From contig NZ_BOOK01000022.1 in assembly GCF_016863195.1 (NCBI RefSeq), positions 1-64,000 of the forward strand: a stretch of DNA of 64,000 nucleotides, written 5' to 3'. The DNA comes from Paraplanobispora takensis. Lineage in GTDB: Bacteria > Actinomycetota > Actinomycetes > Streptosporangiales > Streptosporangiaceae. The notes below the pieces were generated by a model, which saw only the letters and a list, made by a program, of their open reading frames with translations, did no database searches and had not been told where the DNA came from. Numbering within the stretch: the first letter of the stretch is position 1; the number at the start of each line of letters is the position of its first letter. This document shows, in pieces, positions 16,016 to 24,087 of the stretch. The translations under genes and the position numbers were made by a program.

Positions 16016-17360
16016 GCACAGGGGCGCTTCACGCGAGGAACTCCAGCAGAGCGCACTGGTGGCGGTCGCCGTCCTGCTCGTGCTGGGCGTCGCCGCGGCG
16101 TGGAGCGTCCTCATTCCCGGCGTCAGCGCGTGGGAGAACATCATCGTCGCGCTCATCGGCTCGCTCCGGCTCACCGGGCCGGTCGCCGCGGCCTTCGCCG
16201 CCTGGGTGGCGGTCCGCAGGCGGCGCGGGAACGGCAACCGCTCGCTGACCGCCTGGCAGGCGGTGCGCGCGCCGCTGGCGATCCTGGTCGTGGTCACCGG
16301 CTCCTTCACCGCCACCGTGCTGGTCCTGGCGGTCAGGACGATCCTCACCGAGCAGGCCGGGCGGCTGCTGCCCAGCGGTCTGGTCATGAGCGTGGCCGGG
16401 CTGGCGCTGTACGTCATCATCGGATGGATCACCGGCTGGCTGATCCCGTGGACGATCACTCCGGTGCTGGCCGGGCTCGGCTGCTACGGGCTGTTCACCT
16501 GGCTCGCCGGCGGGTCGACGTGGACCGACCGGCTGGTGCCCGCCACGCGGGAGCCGTACGACATCTTCCAGGGCCTGAGCTCGGCGGCCTTCACCGACCA
16601 GACACTGTGGCTGCTCGGGGTCAGCGCCGCGCTGCTGCTGGGCTGGGCCGCGGTCGTCACCCGTCAGGCGCTCGTGCTGGCCGCGGCGCTGCTGGCGGTC
16701 CTGGCCGCCGGGGCCGGCGTCACCCGGCTGCTCACCGAGCCGCGGCCCGTCGCGGCGGAGCGGGTGGTCTACAGCTGCCAGGAGTGGCCGATCATGGTCT
16801 GCGTGCACCCGGGGATGCGCACCGGCCTGGACGAGCTCGGCTCCGCCTTCACCAAGATCGCCTCTCGGCTGGCGGGGACGCCGGGCGAGTTCTCCCGGGT
16901 CGAGCAGCGGCCCCGCCACGACGACGCCGCCCTCGCGCCGGGCGCGGTCCCGGTCCACGTGGACGACCTGGCCGCCGGGTTCGCCGACCGGGCGGCCGAC
17001 GAGTTCGTGGAGAAGCTCGCCGAAGCCTGCGAGAACCGCGTGGCCGACGGCTACCGCGACATCGTGGTGGCCTGGCTGCGCGGCGAGCCGCTGCCCGGCG
17101 GCCCGCTCGCCGAGCACCAGTACGCCGCGGCGTGGTTCTCCGGCCTGACCGAGGTGCAGCGGCGCGGCTGGCTGCGGATGCACTACACCGACTTCGCCGC
17201 GTGCCGCCTGCGCAGCGCGCACTTCGGCGGCCAGGCGGCCCAGGCGATCCAGATGGAGCCCTCGCGCCCGCCGGAGGCCGGCCGCCGTCCGGAGCGCGGA
17301 ATCCCGGAGGGCGCCGCGGCCCCGGGCGGGATGGTGGACGCAGGAGTGCCGGGGAACTGA
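16008..17360 (+). CDS. Polytopic membrane protein with soluble C-terminal domain
   Basis: About 450 residues with the start placed at GTG 16008; GTG 15954 would add 18 residues. Seven or so hydrophobic helices fill the first 270 residues (for example ALVAVAVLLVLGVAAAW, LALYVIIGWITGWLI, ALVLAAALLAVLAAGAG). The C-terminal 180 residues are soluble and contain CQEWPIMVCVHPGMR near their start and MHYTDFAACR near their end. The topology resembles ABC-2-type membrane subunits, but there is no ATPase gene beside it. Not recognised further. DUF4230 follows on the same strand after 68 bases. Confidence 0.65.
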   Translation: MREHRGASREELQQSALVAVAVLLVLGVAAAWSVLIPGVSAWENIIVALIGSLRLTGPVAAAFAAWVAVRRRRGNGNRSLTAWQAVRAPLAILVVVTGSFTATVLVLAVRTILTEQAGRLLPSGLVMSVAGLALYVIIGWITGWLIPWTITPVLAGLGCYGLFTWLAGGSTWTDRLVPATREPYDIFQGLSSAAFTDQTLWLLGVSAALLLGWAAVVTRQALVLAAALLAVLAAGAGVTRLLTEPRPVAAERVVYSCQEWPIMVCVHPGMRTGLDELGSAFTKIASRLAGTPGEFSRVEQRPRHDDAALAPGAVPVHVDDLAAGFADRAADEFVEKLAEACENRVADGYRDIVVAWLRGEPLPGGPLAEHQYAAAWFSGLTEVQRRGWLRMHYTDFAACRLRSAHFGGQAAQAIQMEPSRPPEAGRRPERGIPEGAAAPGGMVDAGVPGN

Positions 17361-17428
17361 CAAGATCGACACAGGGGTCCCGCTCCGGGGTGAGGTGAGA
17401 AGGCGGTCGCCCCGGGAAGGAGACCCCT

Positions 17429-18103
17429 GTGAAAGCTGACGTGGAAGCACCCCCCGAGGCCCCTCCTGCGCCTCGCCGGCGCCGCTGGCGCCTCCTGGCC
17501 GGGTTCCTCGTGATCGTTATCGTCCTGGTCGTGGGAGCCCGGCTCACCTGGTCGTGGCTGAACCCCTTCGGTGAGACCACGGTCGACCGCAGTCAGCCCG
17601 TGCTGCTGCAGTCCATCCACAACCTCAGCCGCTTCGAGGCGGCCACCGGCAACTTCCAGGTCATCGTGGACCTCGAGAAGGACGCCGACTTCCTGCCCGA
17701 CGCCGTCAAGGGCACCCGGACGCTCTTCGTCGGGGCCGGGAGCGTCGACGCCTACGTCGACTTCGGCGGCCTGACCAAGGACGCGCTGACCGTCTCCCCC
17801 GACCGCACCTCGGTCACGGTACGGCTCCCGCGCGCCCAGCTGGAGAAGACCAACCTCGACAACAAGCGCTCCTACGTCTACTCCCAGGAGCGCGGCCTGT
17901 TCGACCGGGTCTCCGACTTCCTGTCATCGTCCCCGGGCGAGCAGCAGGAGCTCTACGTGCTGGCCGAGAAGAAGATCGCCGAGGCCGCCCTGGCCAGCGA
18001 CCTGCGCAACCGCGCCGATCAGAACACCAAGATGATGCTGCAGGGCATGCTGACCACGCTCGGCTTCGACACGGTCACCGTGAAGTTCGCCGACGAGCCC
18101 TGA
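17429..18103 (+). CDS. DUF4230 domain protein, membrane anchored
   Basis: 224 residues. A Pro/Arg-rich cytoplasmic start is followed by one transmembrane helix (LLAGFLVIVIVLVVGARL, about 22-39) and then the DUF4230 domain (VLLQSIHNLSRFEAATGNFQ to the C-terminus), which lies outside the membrane. DUF4230 proteins are widespread in Firmicutes and Actinobacteria and have no established function. Start GTG 17429 follows GGAAGGAG at good spacing. It ends against a strong hairpin shared with the convergent meaB gene. Confidence 0.85.
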   Translation: MKADVEAPPEAPPAPRRRRWRLLAGFLVIVIVLVVGARLTWSWLNPFGETTVDRSQPVLLQSIHNLSRFEAATGNFQVIVDLEKDADFLPDAVKGTRTLFVGAGSVDAYVDFGGLTKDALTVSPDRTSVTVRLPRAQLEKTNLDNKRSYVYSQERGLFDRVSDFLSSSPGEQQELYVLAEKKIAEAALASDLRNRADQNTKMMLQGMLTTLGFDTVTVKFADEP

Positions 18104-18109
18104 GCCCTC

Positions 18110-18143
18110 GGACCCGGGCCCCGGATCCCCGGGGTCCGGGTCC
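18110..18143. terminator. Bidirectional GC hairpin between convergent genes
   Basis: A 15-bp stem (ggacccgg... pairing with ...ccgggtcc, one G-U pair) with a 4-base loop fills the 41-base gap between the stop codons of the DUF4230 gene and meaB. It can terminate transcription from both sides. There is no U-run. Confidence 0.7.
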
Positions 18144-18144
18144 G

Positions 18145-19083
18145 TCAGCCGAGGGCGGCCAGCAGTTCGTCGGCCGCCGTGTACGGGTCCAGGCCGGACT
18201 CCCGCACCCGCGTCGCGAGCGCGTCCAGACGCCGGTCACCGTGGAGGTCGGCGAAGCGGGAGCGCAACGCCGCCAGGGCGATGGCCTCGATCTCGTCCCG
18301 GGCCCTGGCCTGCCTGCGCCGCTCCAGCTCACCCGACTCCTGCAGGTAGGCCAGATGCTTGTCCAGGGCCTCGACAACGTCCTCGCCGCCCTCGCCCCGG
18401 TAGGCCACCGTCGGCACGATCGGCGGCTTCCAGTCCCTCTCGACCAGGGCGATCATGTTGCGGAGCTCGCGGATCGCAGTCTGGGCGCCGTCGCGGTCGG
18501 CCTTGTTCACCACGAACACGTCGGCGATCTCCAGGATGCCCGCCTTGGCCGCCTGGACGCCGTCGCCCATGCCCGGAGCCAGCAGCACGATGGTGCTGTC
18601 GGCCATGGAGGCGATCTCCACCTCCGCCTGGCCGACCCCCACGGTCTCCACGAGGATGACCTCGCACCCGGCGGCCTCCAGCACGCGCAGCGCCTGCGGC
18701 GCGGCCCACGACAGGCCGCCCAGGTGACCCCGGCTGGCCATCGACCGGATGAAGACCTCCGGGTCGGTGGCGTGGTCCTGCATGCGCACCCGGTCGCCCA
18801 GCAGCGCCCCGCCGGTGAACGGCGAGGACGGGTCCACCGCGAGCACGCCGACCCTCAGGCCCCGCTTGCGGAAGGCCTGGACCAGCATGCCGGTCGAGGT
18901 GGACTTGCCCACGCCCGGCGAGCCGGTGAGCCCGATGATCCTGGCCCGGTTCGGGCGGTCGGCGCAGAGCGCCGCGGTGATCTCCCTCAACCGCGGCGAG
19001 CCGTTCTCCACCATGGAGATCAGCCGGGCCACCGCCCGCGGCCGCCCCTCGCGTGCCCCGGAGATCAGGGCGTCCAGATCCAT
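18145..19083 (-). CDS. meaB: MeaB, GTPase chaperone of B12-dependent acyl-CoA mutase
   Basis: A 312-residue G3E GTPase. Walker A GSPGVGKS is at residues 54-61, the Mg/switch region reads AVDPSSPFTGGALLGDRVRM, switch II is ETVGVGQAEVEI, and the base-specificity motif is VVNKAD. The C-terminal 50 residues form the dimerisation arm. MeaB gates adenosylcobalamin delivery and protects or reactivates methylmalonyl- and isobutyryl-CoA mutases. It lies downstream of the thiolase on the same strand and within 4 kb of the mutase gene, a strong functional link. Confidence 0.95.
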   Translation of the reverse strand: MDLDALISGAREGRPRAVARLISMVENGSPRLREITAALCADRPNRARIIGLTGSPGVGKSTSTGMLVQAFRKRGLRVGVLAVDPSSPFTGGALLGDRVRMQDHATDPEVFIRSMASRGHLGGLSWAAPQALRVLEAAGCEVILVETVGVGQAEVEIASMADSTIVLLAPGMGDGVQAAKAGILEIADVFVVNKADRDGAQTAIRELRNMIALVERDWKPPIVPTVAYRGEGGEDVVEALDKHLAYLQESGELERRRQARARDEIEAIALAALRSRFADLHGDRRLDALATRVRESGLDPYTAADELLAALG

Positions 19084-19127
19084 GCCGCTCCCATCCTCTC
19101 GATCACGACCTCCCGACCACGGCCCGC

Positions 19128-19157
19128 GGCTCCGCCCGCCGTACGGCGGGCGGGGCC
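19128..19157 (-). terminator. GC-rich hairpin between thiolase and meaB
   Basis: A perfect 22-base palindrome (ccgcccgccgt and its complement, 19132-19153), extended by four further pairs to 19128-19157, sits in the 91-base gap after the thiolase stop. It may terminate or attenuate read-through into meaB. Confidence 0.5.
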
Positions 19158-19174
19158 GAGCCGGCTCCGTGAGG

Positions 19175-20359
19175 TCACGCCGAGGGGACGCGGATGATCA
19201 GCGCGTCACCCTGGCCGCCGCCCCCGCACAGCCCGGCCGCGCCGGTCCCGCCGCCGCGGCGCTTGAGCTCGTAGGCCAGGGCGAGCACGATGCGGGCGCC
19301 GGAGGCGCCGATCGGGTGGCCGACGGCGATGCCGCCGCCGTTGACGTTGACCTTGTCGAGGGAGACGCCGAGGTCCTTGGCCGACTGCAGGACGACCTGG
19401 GCGAACGCCTCGTTGATCTCCAGCAGGTCGAGGTCGTCGACCGAGAGCCCCTGCTTGCCCAGGGCGTGCTTGACGGCGTTGGCCGGCTGGGACTGCAGCG
19501 AGTTGTCGGGACCGGCCACGTTGCCGTGGGCGCCGATCTCGGCCAGCCACTCCAGGCCCAGCTCCTCCGCCTTGGCCTTGGACATCACGACCACCGCGCA
19601 GGCGCCGTCGGAGATCTGCGAGGCGGAGCCCGCGGTGATGGTGCCCTCCTTGCCGAAGGCGGGGCGCAGCCGGCTCAGGGCCTCGGCGGTGGTGTCGGCG
19701 CGCACGCCCTCGTCGGCGGAGACGACCACCGGGTCGCCCTTGCGCTGCGGGATCGAGACCGGGACGATCTCGTCGAGGATGCCGTTCTTGATCGCCGCGG
19801 CGGCGAGCTGGTGGGAGCGGGCGGAGAACTCGTCCTGCTCCTCGCGGCTCCAGCCCAGGCGGGCGTTGTGCCGCTCGGTGGACTCGCCCATGGACACCTG
19901 GTCGTAGGCGTCGGTGAGACCGTCGTGGGCCATCGAGTCGACGATGTCCGCGCCGCCGTACTTCACTCCCGTGCGCAGGCCGGGCAGCAGGTGCGGGGCG
20001 TTCGACATGGACTCCATGCCGCCCGCGACGACGATGTCGAACTCGCCTGCCCGGATGAGCTGGTCGGCCAGGGCGATCGCGTCCAGGCCCGACAGGCAGA
20101 CCTTGTTGATCGTCAGCGACGGCACGGTCATCGGGATGCCGGCCTTGACCGCCGCCTGCCGGGAGGGGATCTGACCCGCTCCGGCCTGGAGCACCTGCCC
20201 CATGATCACGTACTGCACGGCCTCGGGGGCGAGGCCCGCGCGCTCCAGCGCCGCCTTGATGGCGATGCCGCCGAGGTCGGCGGCCGTCAGGCTGGACAAC
20301 GAGCCGAGAAGCCGGCCGATGGGGGTGCGAGCTCCGGCGACGATGACGGAACCAGACAT
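19175..20359 (-). CDS. Acetyl-CoA C-acetyltransferase (thiolase)
   Basis: A 394-residue type II thiolase. The acyl-accepting Cys88 lies in [10 protein letters not shown], the second-site His348 in [10 protein letters not shown], and the catalytic Cys378 in [12 protein letters not shown]. The NEAF motif is present ([11 protein letters not shown]). The reaction is condensation or cleavage of acetoacetyl-CoA, for fatty and branched-chain acid degradation or supply of C4 units. Start ATG 20359 ([12 protein letters not shown]) fits family length. It is divergent from the epimerase gene with about 80 bases between starts and precedes meaB, a conserved actinobacterial arrangement. Confidence 0.95.
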   Translation of the reverse strand: MSGSVIVAGARTPIGRLLGSLSSLTAADLGGIAIKAALERAGLAPEAVQYVIMGQVLQAGAGQIPSRQAAVKAGIPMTVPSLTINKVCLSGLDAIALADQLIRAGEFDIVVAGGMESMSNAPHLLPGLRTGVKYGGADIVDSMAHDGLTDAYDQVSMGESTERHNARLGWSREEQDEFSARSHQLAAAAIKNGILDEIVPVSIPQRKGDPVVVSADEGVRADTTAEALSRLRPAFGKEGTITAGSASQISDGACAVVVMSKAKAEELGLEWLAEIGAHGNVAGPDNSLQSQPANAVKHALGKQGLSVDDLDLLEINEAFAQVVLQSAKDLGVSLDKVNVNGGGIAVGHPIGASGARIVLALAYELKRRGGGTGAAGLCGGGGQGDALIIRVPSA

Positions 20360-20442
20360 GGAGGGGCCTCCCTGGCAGGAAGTGGGATGACTTTGCCACC
20401 ATACCCATGAGTACCCGAGCGTCCGCCATGGAGGTTGGCCCT

Positions 20443-20871
20443 ATGTTCATGCGCATCGACCATGTGGGAATCGCCTGTCACGACCTGGAAGAGAAGATCG
20501 CTTTCTTCGAGCGGACTTTCGAGCTGACCGTGGTGGCCCGAGAGGTCAACGAGGAGCAGGGCGTCAAGGAGGCCATGCTGCACATCGCCGACGGCGAGGG
20601 CGGCGGGTCCTACATCCAGCTGCTGGAGCCGCTGGGCCCCGACACCCCCGTCGGGAAGTTCCTCGCCAAGCGCGGCGAGGGCGTGCACCACGTCGCCTTC
20701 GGTGTGCCGGACGTCACCCGGGCCCTGCAGGAGATCGGCGGCAAGGGCGTCCGCCTCCTGGACGAGAAGCCGCGCCACGGCTCGATGGGCTCCTCCATCG
20801 CCTTCCTGCATCCCAAGGACGTGGGCGGGATGCTCACCGAGCTCGTCCAGGCCCCGGAACAGCGGGCTTAG
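20443..20871 (+). CDS. mce: Methylmalonyl-CoA epimerase
   Basis: A 142-residue vicinal-oxygen-chelate protein converting (2S)- to (2R)-methylmalonyl-CoA. The metal ligands expected from the family are all present: His7 (MRIDHVGIAC), Gln in SYIQLLEP, His in GVHHVAFGV and Glu in MLTELVQ. ATG 20443 is chosen because GGAGG lies 8 bases before it; ATG 20449 is also possible. It is divergent from the thiolase and 190 bases upstream of the coiled-coil gene, the same neighbours as in Streptomyces. Confidence 0.93.
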   Translation: MFMRIDHVGIACHDLEEKIAFFERTFELTVVAREVNEEQGVKEAMLHIADGEGGGSYIQLLEPLGPDTPVGKFLAKRGEGVHHVAFGVPDVTRALQEIGGKGVRLLDEKPRHGSMGSSIAFLHPKDVGGMLTELVQAPEQRA

Positions 20872-21061
20872 ACGTGTCAAATACAAGAAAGGTTCATGCG
20901 TAACAAGTCACGCACATAGTCGGAGGGGGCCGCCAAGGAGGCAACAGCGGAGTACGCTGGCCTATCACCGGACGTGGATCCTCGTCGCGGCTCCCGCCTC
21001 GGATACCGACAGCCCTCGTCCGGCCCGTGTAGCCGTCTCGCCAACCCAGGATCGAGCCTCC

Positions 21062-22348
21062 ATGCAGTCCGACATCGACGCCCAGCTCAACAACTTCTTT
21101 GAGGACGCCCCCGCTCGGGAATTCGACGTGGTGCTTCGCGGCTATGACCGGCACCAGGTTCACGATCATCTCAAGCAGATCGACGCGGAGCTCCGCCAGG
21201 CCCGCGAGCAGGTCACCGGCCTGCAGCGGGACCTGTCCGACTCCCAGCGCCAGCTGCAGGAGCAGGAGCGCCCGACGTACTCCGGTCTCGGCGCCCGCAT
21301 CGAGCAGCTGCTCCGCCTCGCCGAGGAGCAGGCCACCGAACTCGTCCAGGCCGCCCGTTCCGAGGCCAACGAGATCAAGGCCGCCGCCAAGGTGGAGGCC
21401 GCCGACATGCGCGCCGCCGCCGAGAACGAGGCCGCCGAGAAGCGGGCCCTCGCCACCCGCGAGGCCGACGACATGCGCGGCACCGCCGAGCGCGAGGCCG
21501 AGGAGATCCGCTCGACCGCCCGCCGCGAGGCCGACGAGCTCACCTCGACCACCGAGCGCGAGGTCGCCAAGCTGCGGGCCACCGCCGACCACGAGGTCGC
21601 CGAGAAGCGCGCCGACGCCGAGCGCGAGATCGCCAAGCTGCGCACCACCACCGAGCGCGAGGTCGCCCAGCTGCGCGCCTCCACCAAGCGCGAGCGCGAC
21701 GAGGTCCTCACCACCGCCAAGCGCCAGGCCGACGAGATGCGGGCCCAGGCCCAGCGCGTCCTGGAGGAGTCCGAGGCCAAGCGGGCCCAGGACGAGGCCG
21801 AGTTCGAGATCCAGCTCGCCGCCCGCCGCGAGGAGGCCGAGCGCCAGGAGGCCGAGCGCCACGCCACCGCGCAGGCCGCCACCCAGAAGCTGGTCGCCGA
21901 GGCCGAGCAGCGCGCGGCCACCGCCGAGCAGCGGGCCACCAAGGCCACCCAGCAGGCCGAGCAGACCCGCCGCGAGGCCGACACCCACGCCAAGCAGCTG
22001 CTGGCCAACGCCCGCAAGAACGCCGACCAGGTCGTCTCCGAGGCCAAGACGAGCGCCGAGTCGATCGTCTCCGAGGCCAAGGCCGAGGCCGAGCGGAGCC
22101 GCTCCGTGGCCCAGCGCCAGGTCGACGAGCTGACCCGCCAGCGCGACAGCATCACCAGCCACCTCGCTCAGCTGCGCCAGCTGCTCGGCGGCGCGCCGCT
22201 CCCGGCCACCGAGCCGGAGCCCGCGGTCACCGCGGCCCCGCCCAAGCCGGCCATCGCCGCCGCCAACGGCAACGACAAGCCCGCCCCGGCCCCCGCGCCC
22301 GCCAAGGCGGAGAAGTCCGACGACGACGCGGAGTGGTGGCAGGAGTAA
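21062..22348 (+). CDS. Scy/FilP-like hendecad coiled-coil cytoskeletal protein
   Basis: 428 residues. A DivIVA-like start (FDVVLRGYDRHQVHDHL, 21-37) is followed by a heptad coiled coil, then fourteen uninterrupted 11-residue repeats at about 87-240 (for example TEREVAKLRAT, ADHEVAEKRAD, AEREIAKLRTT). A variable Ala/Gln/Glu stretch, a second hendecad run (ARKNADQVVSE, AKTSAESIVSE), a Pro/Ala linker and an acidic tail ending EWWQE complete it. Position next to the epimerase gene matches the scy/filP locus of Streptomyces, whose products organise polar growth. It is much shorter than Scy and somewhat longer than FilP, so I do not assign either name. A strong terminator follows. Confidence 0.88.
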   Translation: MQSDIDAQLNNFFEDAPAREFDVVLRGYDRHQVHDHLKQIDAELRQAREQVTGLQRDLSDSQRQLQEQERPTYSGLGARIEQLLRLAEEQATELVQAARSEANEIKAAAKVEAADMRAAAENEAAEKRALATREADDMRGTAEREAEEIRSTARREADELTSTTEREVAKLRATADHEVAEKRADAEREIAKLRTTTEREVAQLRASTKRERDEVLTTAKRQADEMRAQAQRVLEESEAKRAQDEAEFEIQLAARREEAERQEAERHATAQAATQKLVAEAEQRAATAEQRATKATQQAEQTRREADTHAKQLLANARKNADQVVSEAKTSAESIVSEAKAEAERSRSVAQRQVDELTRQRDSITSHLAQLRQLLGGAPLPATEPEPAVTAAPPKPAIAAANGNDKPAPAPAPAKAEKSDDDAEWWQE

Positions 22349-22387
22349 CCTCCCCGCCCCCGCCCCGGGGCTCTGACGACGGCTACA

Positions 22388-22430
22388 GGAGAGCCCGGCG
22401 ACTTCCACGGTCGCCGGGCTCTCCTTTTGT
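22388..22430 (+). terminator. Rho-independent terminator after the coiled-coil gene
   Basis: A perfect 14-bp stem (ggagagcccggcga at 22388-22401 with its complement at 22411-22424), a 9-base loop, and a following ttttgttgt. This is the most canonical intrinsic terminator in the window. It may also serve the convergent DUF1801 gene. Confidence 0.88.
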
Positions 22431-22583
22431 TGTCCGGTTCTCAGGCCCGGCTATCGCAGGACACGCCCCGCCCCCGCCGTCGCTCCGGGTCCTCCCGTTC
22501 GGCGCCGGTGCGGCGAGACAGGGCGGGGACGCGCTCGACGCCCGGATACGGCGCTTCGTACGATGCCGGCCGCCATCGCATGG

Positions 22584-22967
22584 CTACGCCTGGACCCATC
22601 GATTCACCAGGGAAACGACCGCCGCCTGTTTGGACTCGACGTCTTCCAGGTCCGTGAACGATATGACGCCCCTATCGGGCGCCTGCCATCTCATCAGCCC
22701 CGTGGGGTCCTGGAAGGAGAACTCGGCGCTGTCGTCGCGGACTTTGGCCCCGCGGTGGAAAACGAGCTGCAGCCGATCGCTCCGCCGGAGCAGGAAAGTG
22801 ACTCTGTCCACCCCGTCGTGACAGAAGCTGGGGGCGTTCCACTTCACACGCTCGGTGATCTCCGGATTAGATGCCAGAATCGCTTTCCGCAGCTGCTCGA
22901 CTCCCGCCTTGAGCGGGTGCTGGAGGGTCACCATGAAGCGATCGACCCCGCCGGACTCATTCGCCAT
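22584..22967 (-). CDS. DUF1801 (YdhG-like) protein
   Basis: 127 residues from ATG 22967 (MANESGGVDRFM), behind AAAGGGG. The domain begins FMVTLQHPLKAGVEQLR and contains the family core ITERVKWNAPSFCHDGVD and the C-terminal DLEDVESKQAAVVSLVNRW. DUF1801 proteins share a fold with frataxin-like and iron-chaperone candidates, but function is not established. An in-frame start at 23060 would add 31 residues of unlikely composition. It is divergent from the SgcJ/EcaC-type gene. Confidence 0.78.
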   Translation of the reverse strand: MANESGGVDRFMVTLQHPLKAGVEQLRKAILASNPEITERVKWNAPSFCHDGVDRVTFLLRRSDRLQLVFHRGAKVRDDSAEFSFQDPTGLMRWQAPDRGVISFTDLEDVESKQAAVVSLVNRWVQA

Positions 22968-23079
22968 CCGCTTTCCCCTTTCTCCTTTCAGCGCATCATT
23001 GCAAAACGGTCCGACAAAAGCACCGTCCAATCGCTTCGCCAAAGGAACCGCGAATGGCATATGAACCTCGCCCGAGGTC

Positions 23080-23110
23080 TTGACCTCAACTTACCTTGAG
23101 GTTCTATCGT
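23080..23110 (+). promoter_or_regulatory. MerR/SoxR-type promoter with CCTCAA/TTGAGG box
   Basis: A -35-like TTGACC (23080-23085) and a -10-like TATCGT (23105-23110) are separated by 19 bases, the long spacer typical of MerR-controlled promoters. A perfect inverted repeat CCTCAA-N6-TTGAGG (23084-23101) lies mostly in that spacer, its first two bases overlapping the end of the -35. This closely resembles the SoxR box (CCTCAAG...CTTGAGG). A TTCTAT at 23102 would give a 16-base spacer instead. No MerR-family gene is in the window, so the regulator is encoded elsewhere. A start of transcription near 23117 would make the mRNA almost leaderless. Confidence 0.65.
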
Positions 23111-23117
23111 GATCTTC

Positions 23118-23513
23118 ATGAGCACAACAGCTGCCGCCGAGATCGCAGCGATCAAGCAGGTGGTCGCCGCGGTCGAACACGTCCAGAACCATGAGCTTCC
23201 CGACGAGTTCGCCGCCCTGTTCCGGGCCGACGCGATCTGGACGACGGGCCACGGCAAGCGCCTCTTCGGCCGTGGTGCGATCTCCGCTTTCACCCACCAG
23301 GTGCTTCCCGGCGGGATGCAGGACACGACAGTCACGTTCGAGGTCGAACACGTGCTGTTCATCCGCCCCGATGTCGCCGCCGTCAAAGTACGCCAGGTGT
23401 ATCAGACAGCCCACGGGACGGACGTGGGCACGCCGCTGTTCGTCATGGCCAAGGAGGACGGGCGGTGGCTCTTGACCGCCTGCCAGAACACCAGCGTGAT
23501 CGACAACGGGTGA
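23118..23513 (+). CDS. SgcJ/EcaC-type NTF2-like (DUF4440) protein
   Basis: 131 residues from ATG 23118 (MSTTAAAEIAAIKQVVAAVE). The cone-shaped NTF2-like fold is indicated by the N-terminal helix pair, FAALFRADAIWTTGHGKRLF, the central ISAFTHQVLPG and the strand-rich end (VEHVLFIRPDVAAVKVRQVY, then MAKEDGRWLLTACQNT). Family members include putative oxidoreductases and small-molecule binding proteins; no catalytic residue can be assigned with confidence. A GTG at 23109 is the alternative start. The promoter ahead looks MerR/SoxR-controlled, suggesting induction by redox-active or cationic compounds. Confidence 0.8.
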   Translation: MSTTAAAEIAAIKQVVAAVEHVQNHELPDEFAALFRADAIWTTGHGKRLFGRGAISAFTHQVLPGGMQDTTVTFEVEHVLFIRPDVAAVKVRQVYQTAHGTDVGTPLFVMAKEDGRWLLTACQNTSVIDNG

Positions 23514-24087
23514 CCACATCCCGCACTGACTACGCCGGCCCGCTCTACGCTCCTCCCCGCCGCCATGGCCGCAAGGCGACGGCGAGCACCCCTGAACGGC
23601 CCCGCACCCACGCTTCAGCCACCCGCAGAACCCTGGGCGCCCGGGAAAGGCCCGCCACTACGGCGCGTCATGAGTACGGCGGAGCAGGGCCGGGCGCGGA
23701 GCGGGCGGGTGTGCAGGCCGGCGTATAAAGGACCGCGCCCCGCGCGCCCGGGCAGGCCGAAGGCCTGAATGCACCAGACATCGGCTGAGACGGCCGGCCG
23801 GAACACCCGCCCGCACAGCGCCCCGGATGCCCCAGCCCCGGTACCGAAACACCCCCTCCCCGCCACCCTGCCCCACCCGCCGTACGAAGGCGCCGAAAAC
23901 CACCGCCCAACGCCTCGCCGTACCGGCGCCAGGAGAGGTCACACGCATGCACCAGCGGAAGAAGGCGGCAGCGGGGCCGAGGTGAGGCGGCGAGAGTGGG
24001 CACCGAAGGGCCGAAACCGTACCGGCGCCGAGCCCTGCTTTGAATCCGCACCGTACCGGCGCCAACCCCGCCGACCGTGCAGGGTTC
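23514..24087. other. 574-base intergenic region with short repeats
   Basis: No ORF here has convincing codon use or an RBS. It holds three exact copies of the 13-mer ccgtaccggcgcc (23918-23930, 24017-24029, 24051-24063) and a 6-bp hairpin (caggcc-gaa-ggcctg, 23753-23767). The region separates two genes that converge on it, so it may simply be a long shared 3' region. Confidence 0.45.
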
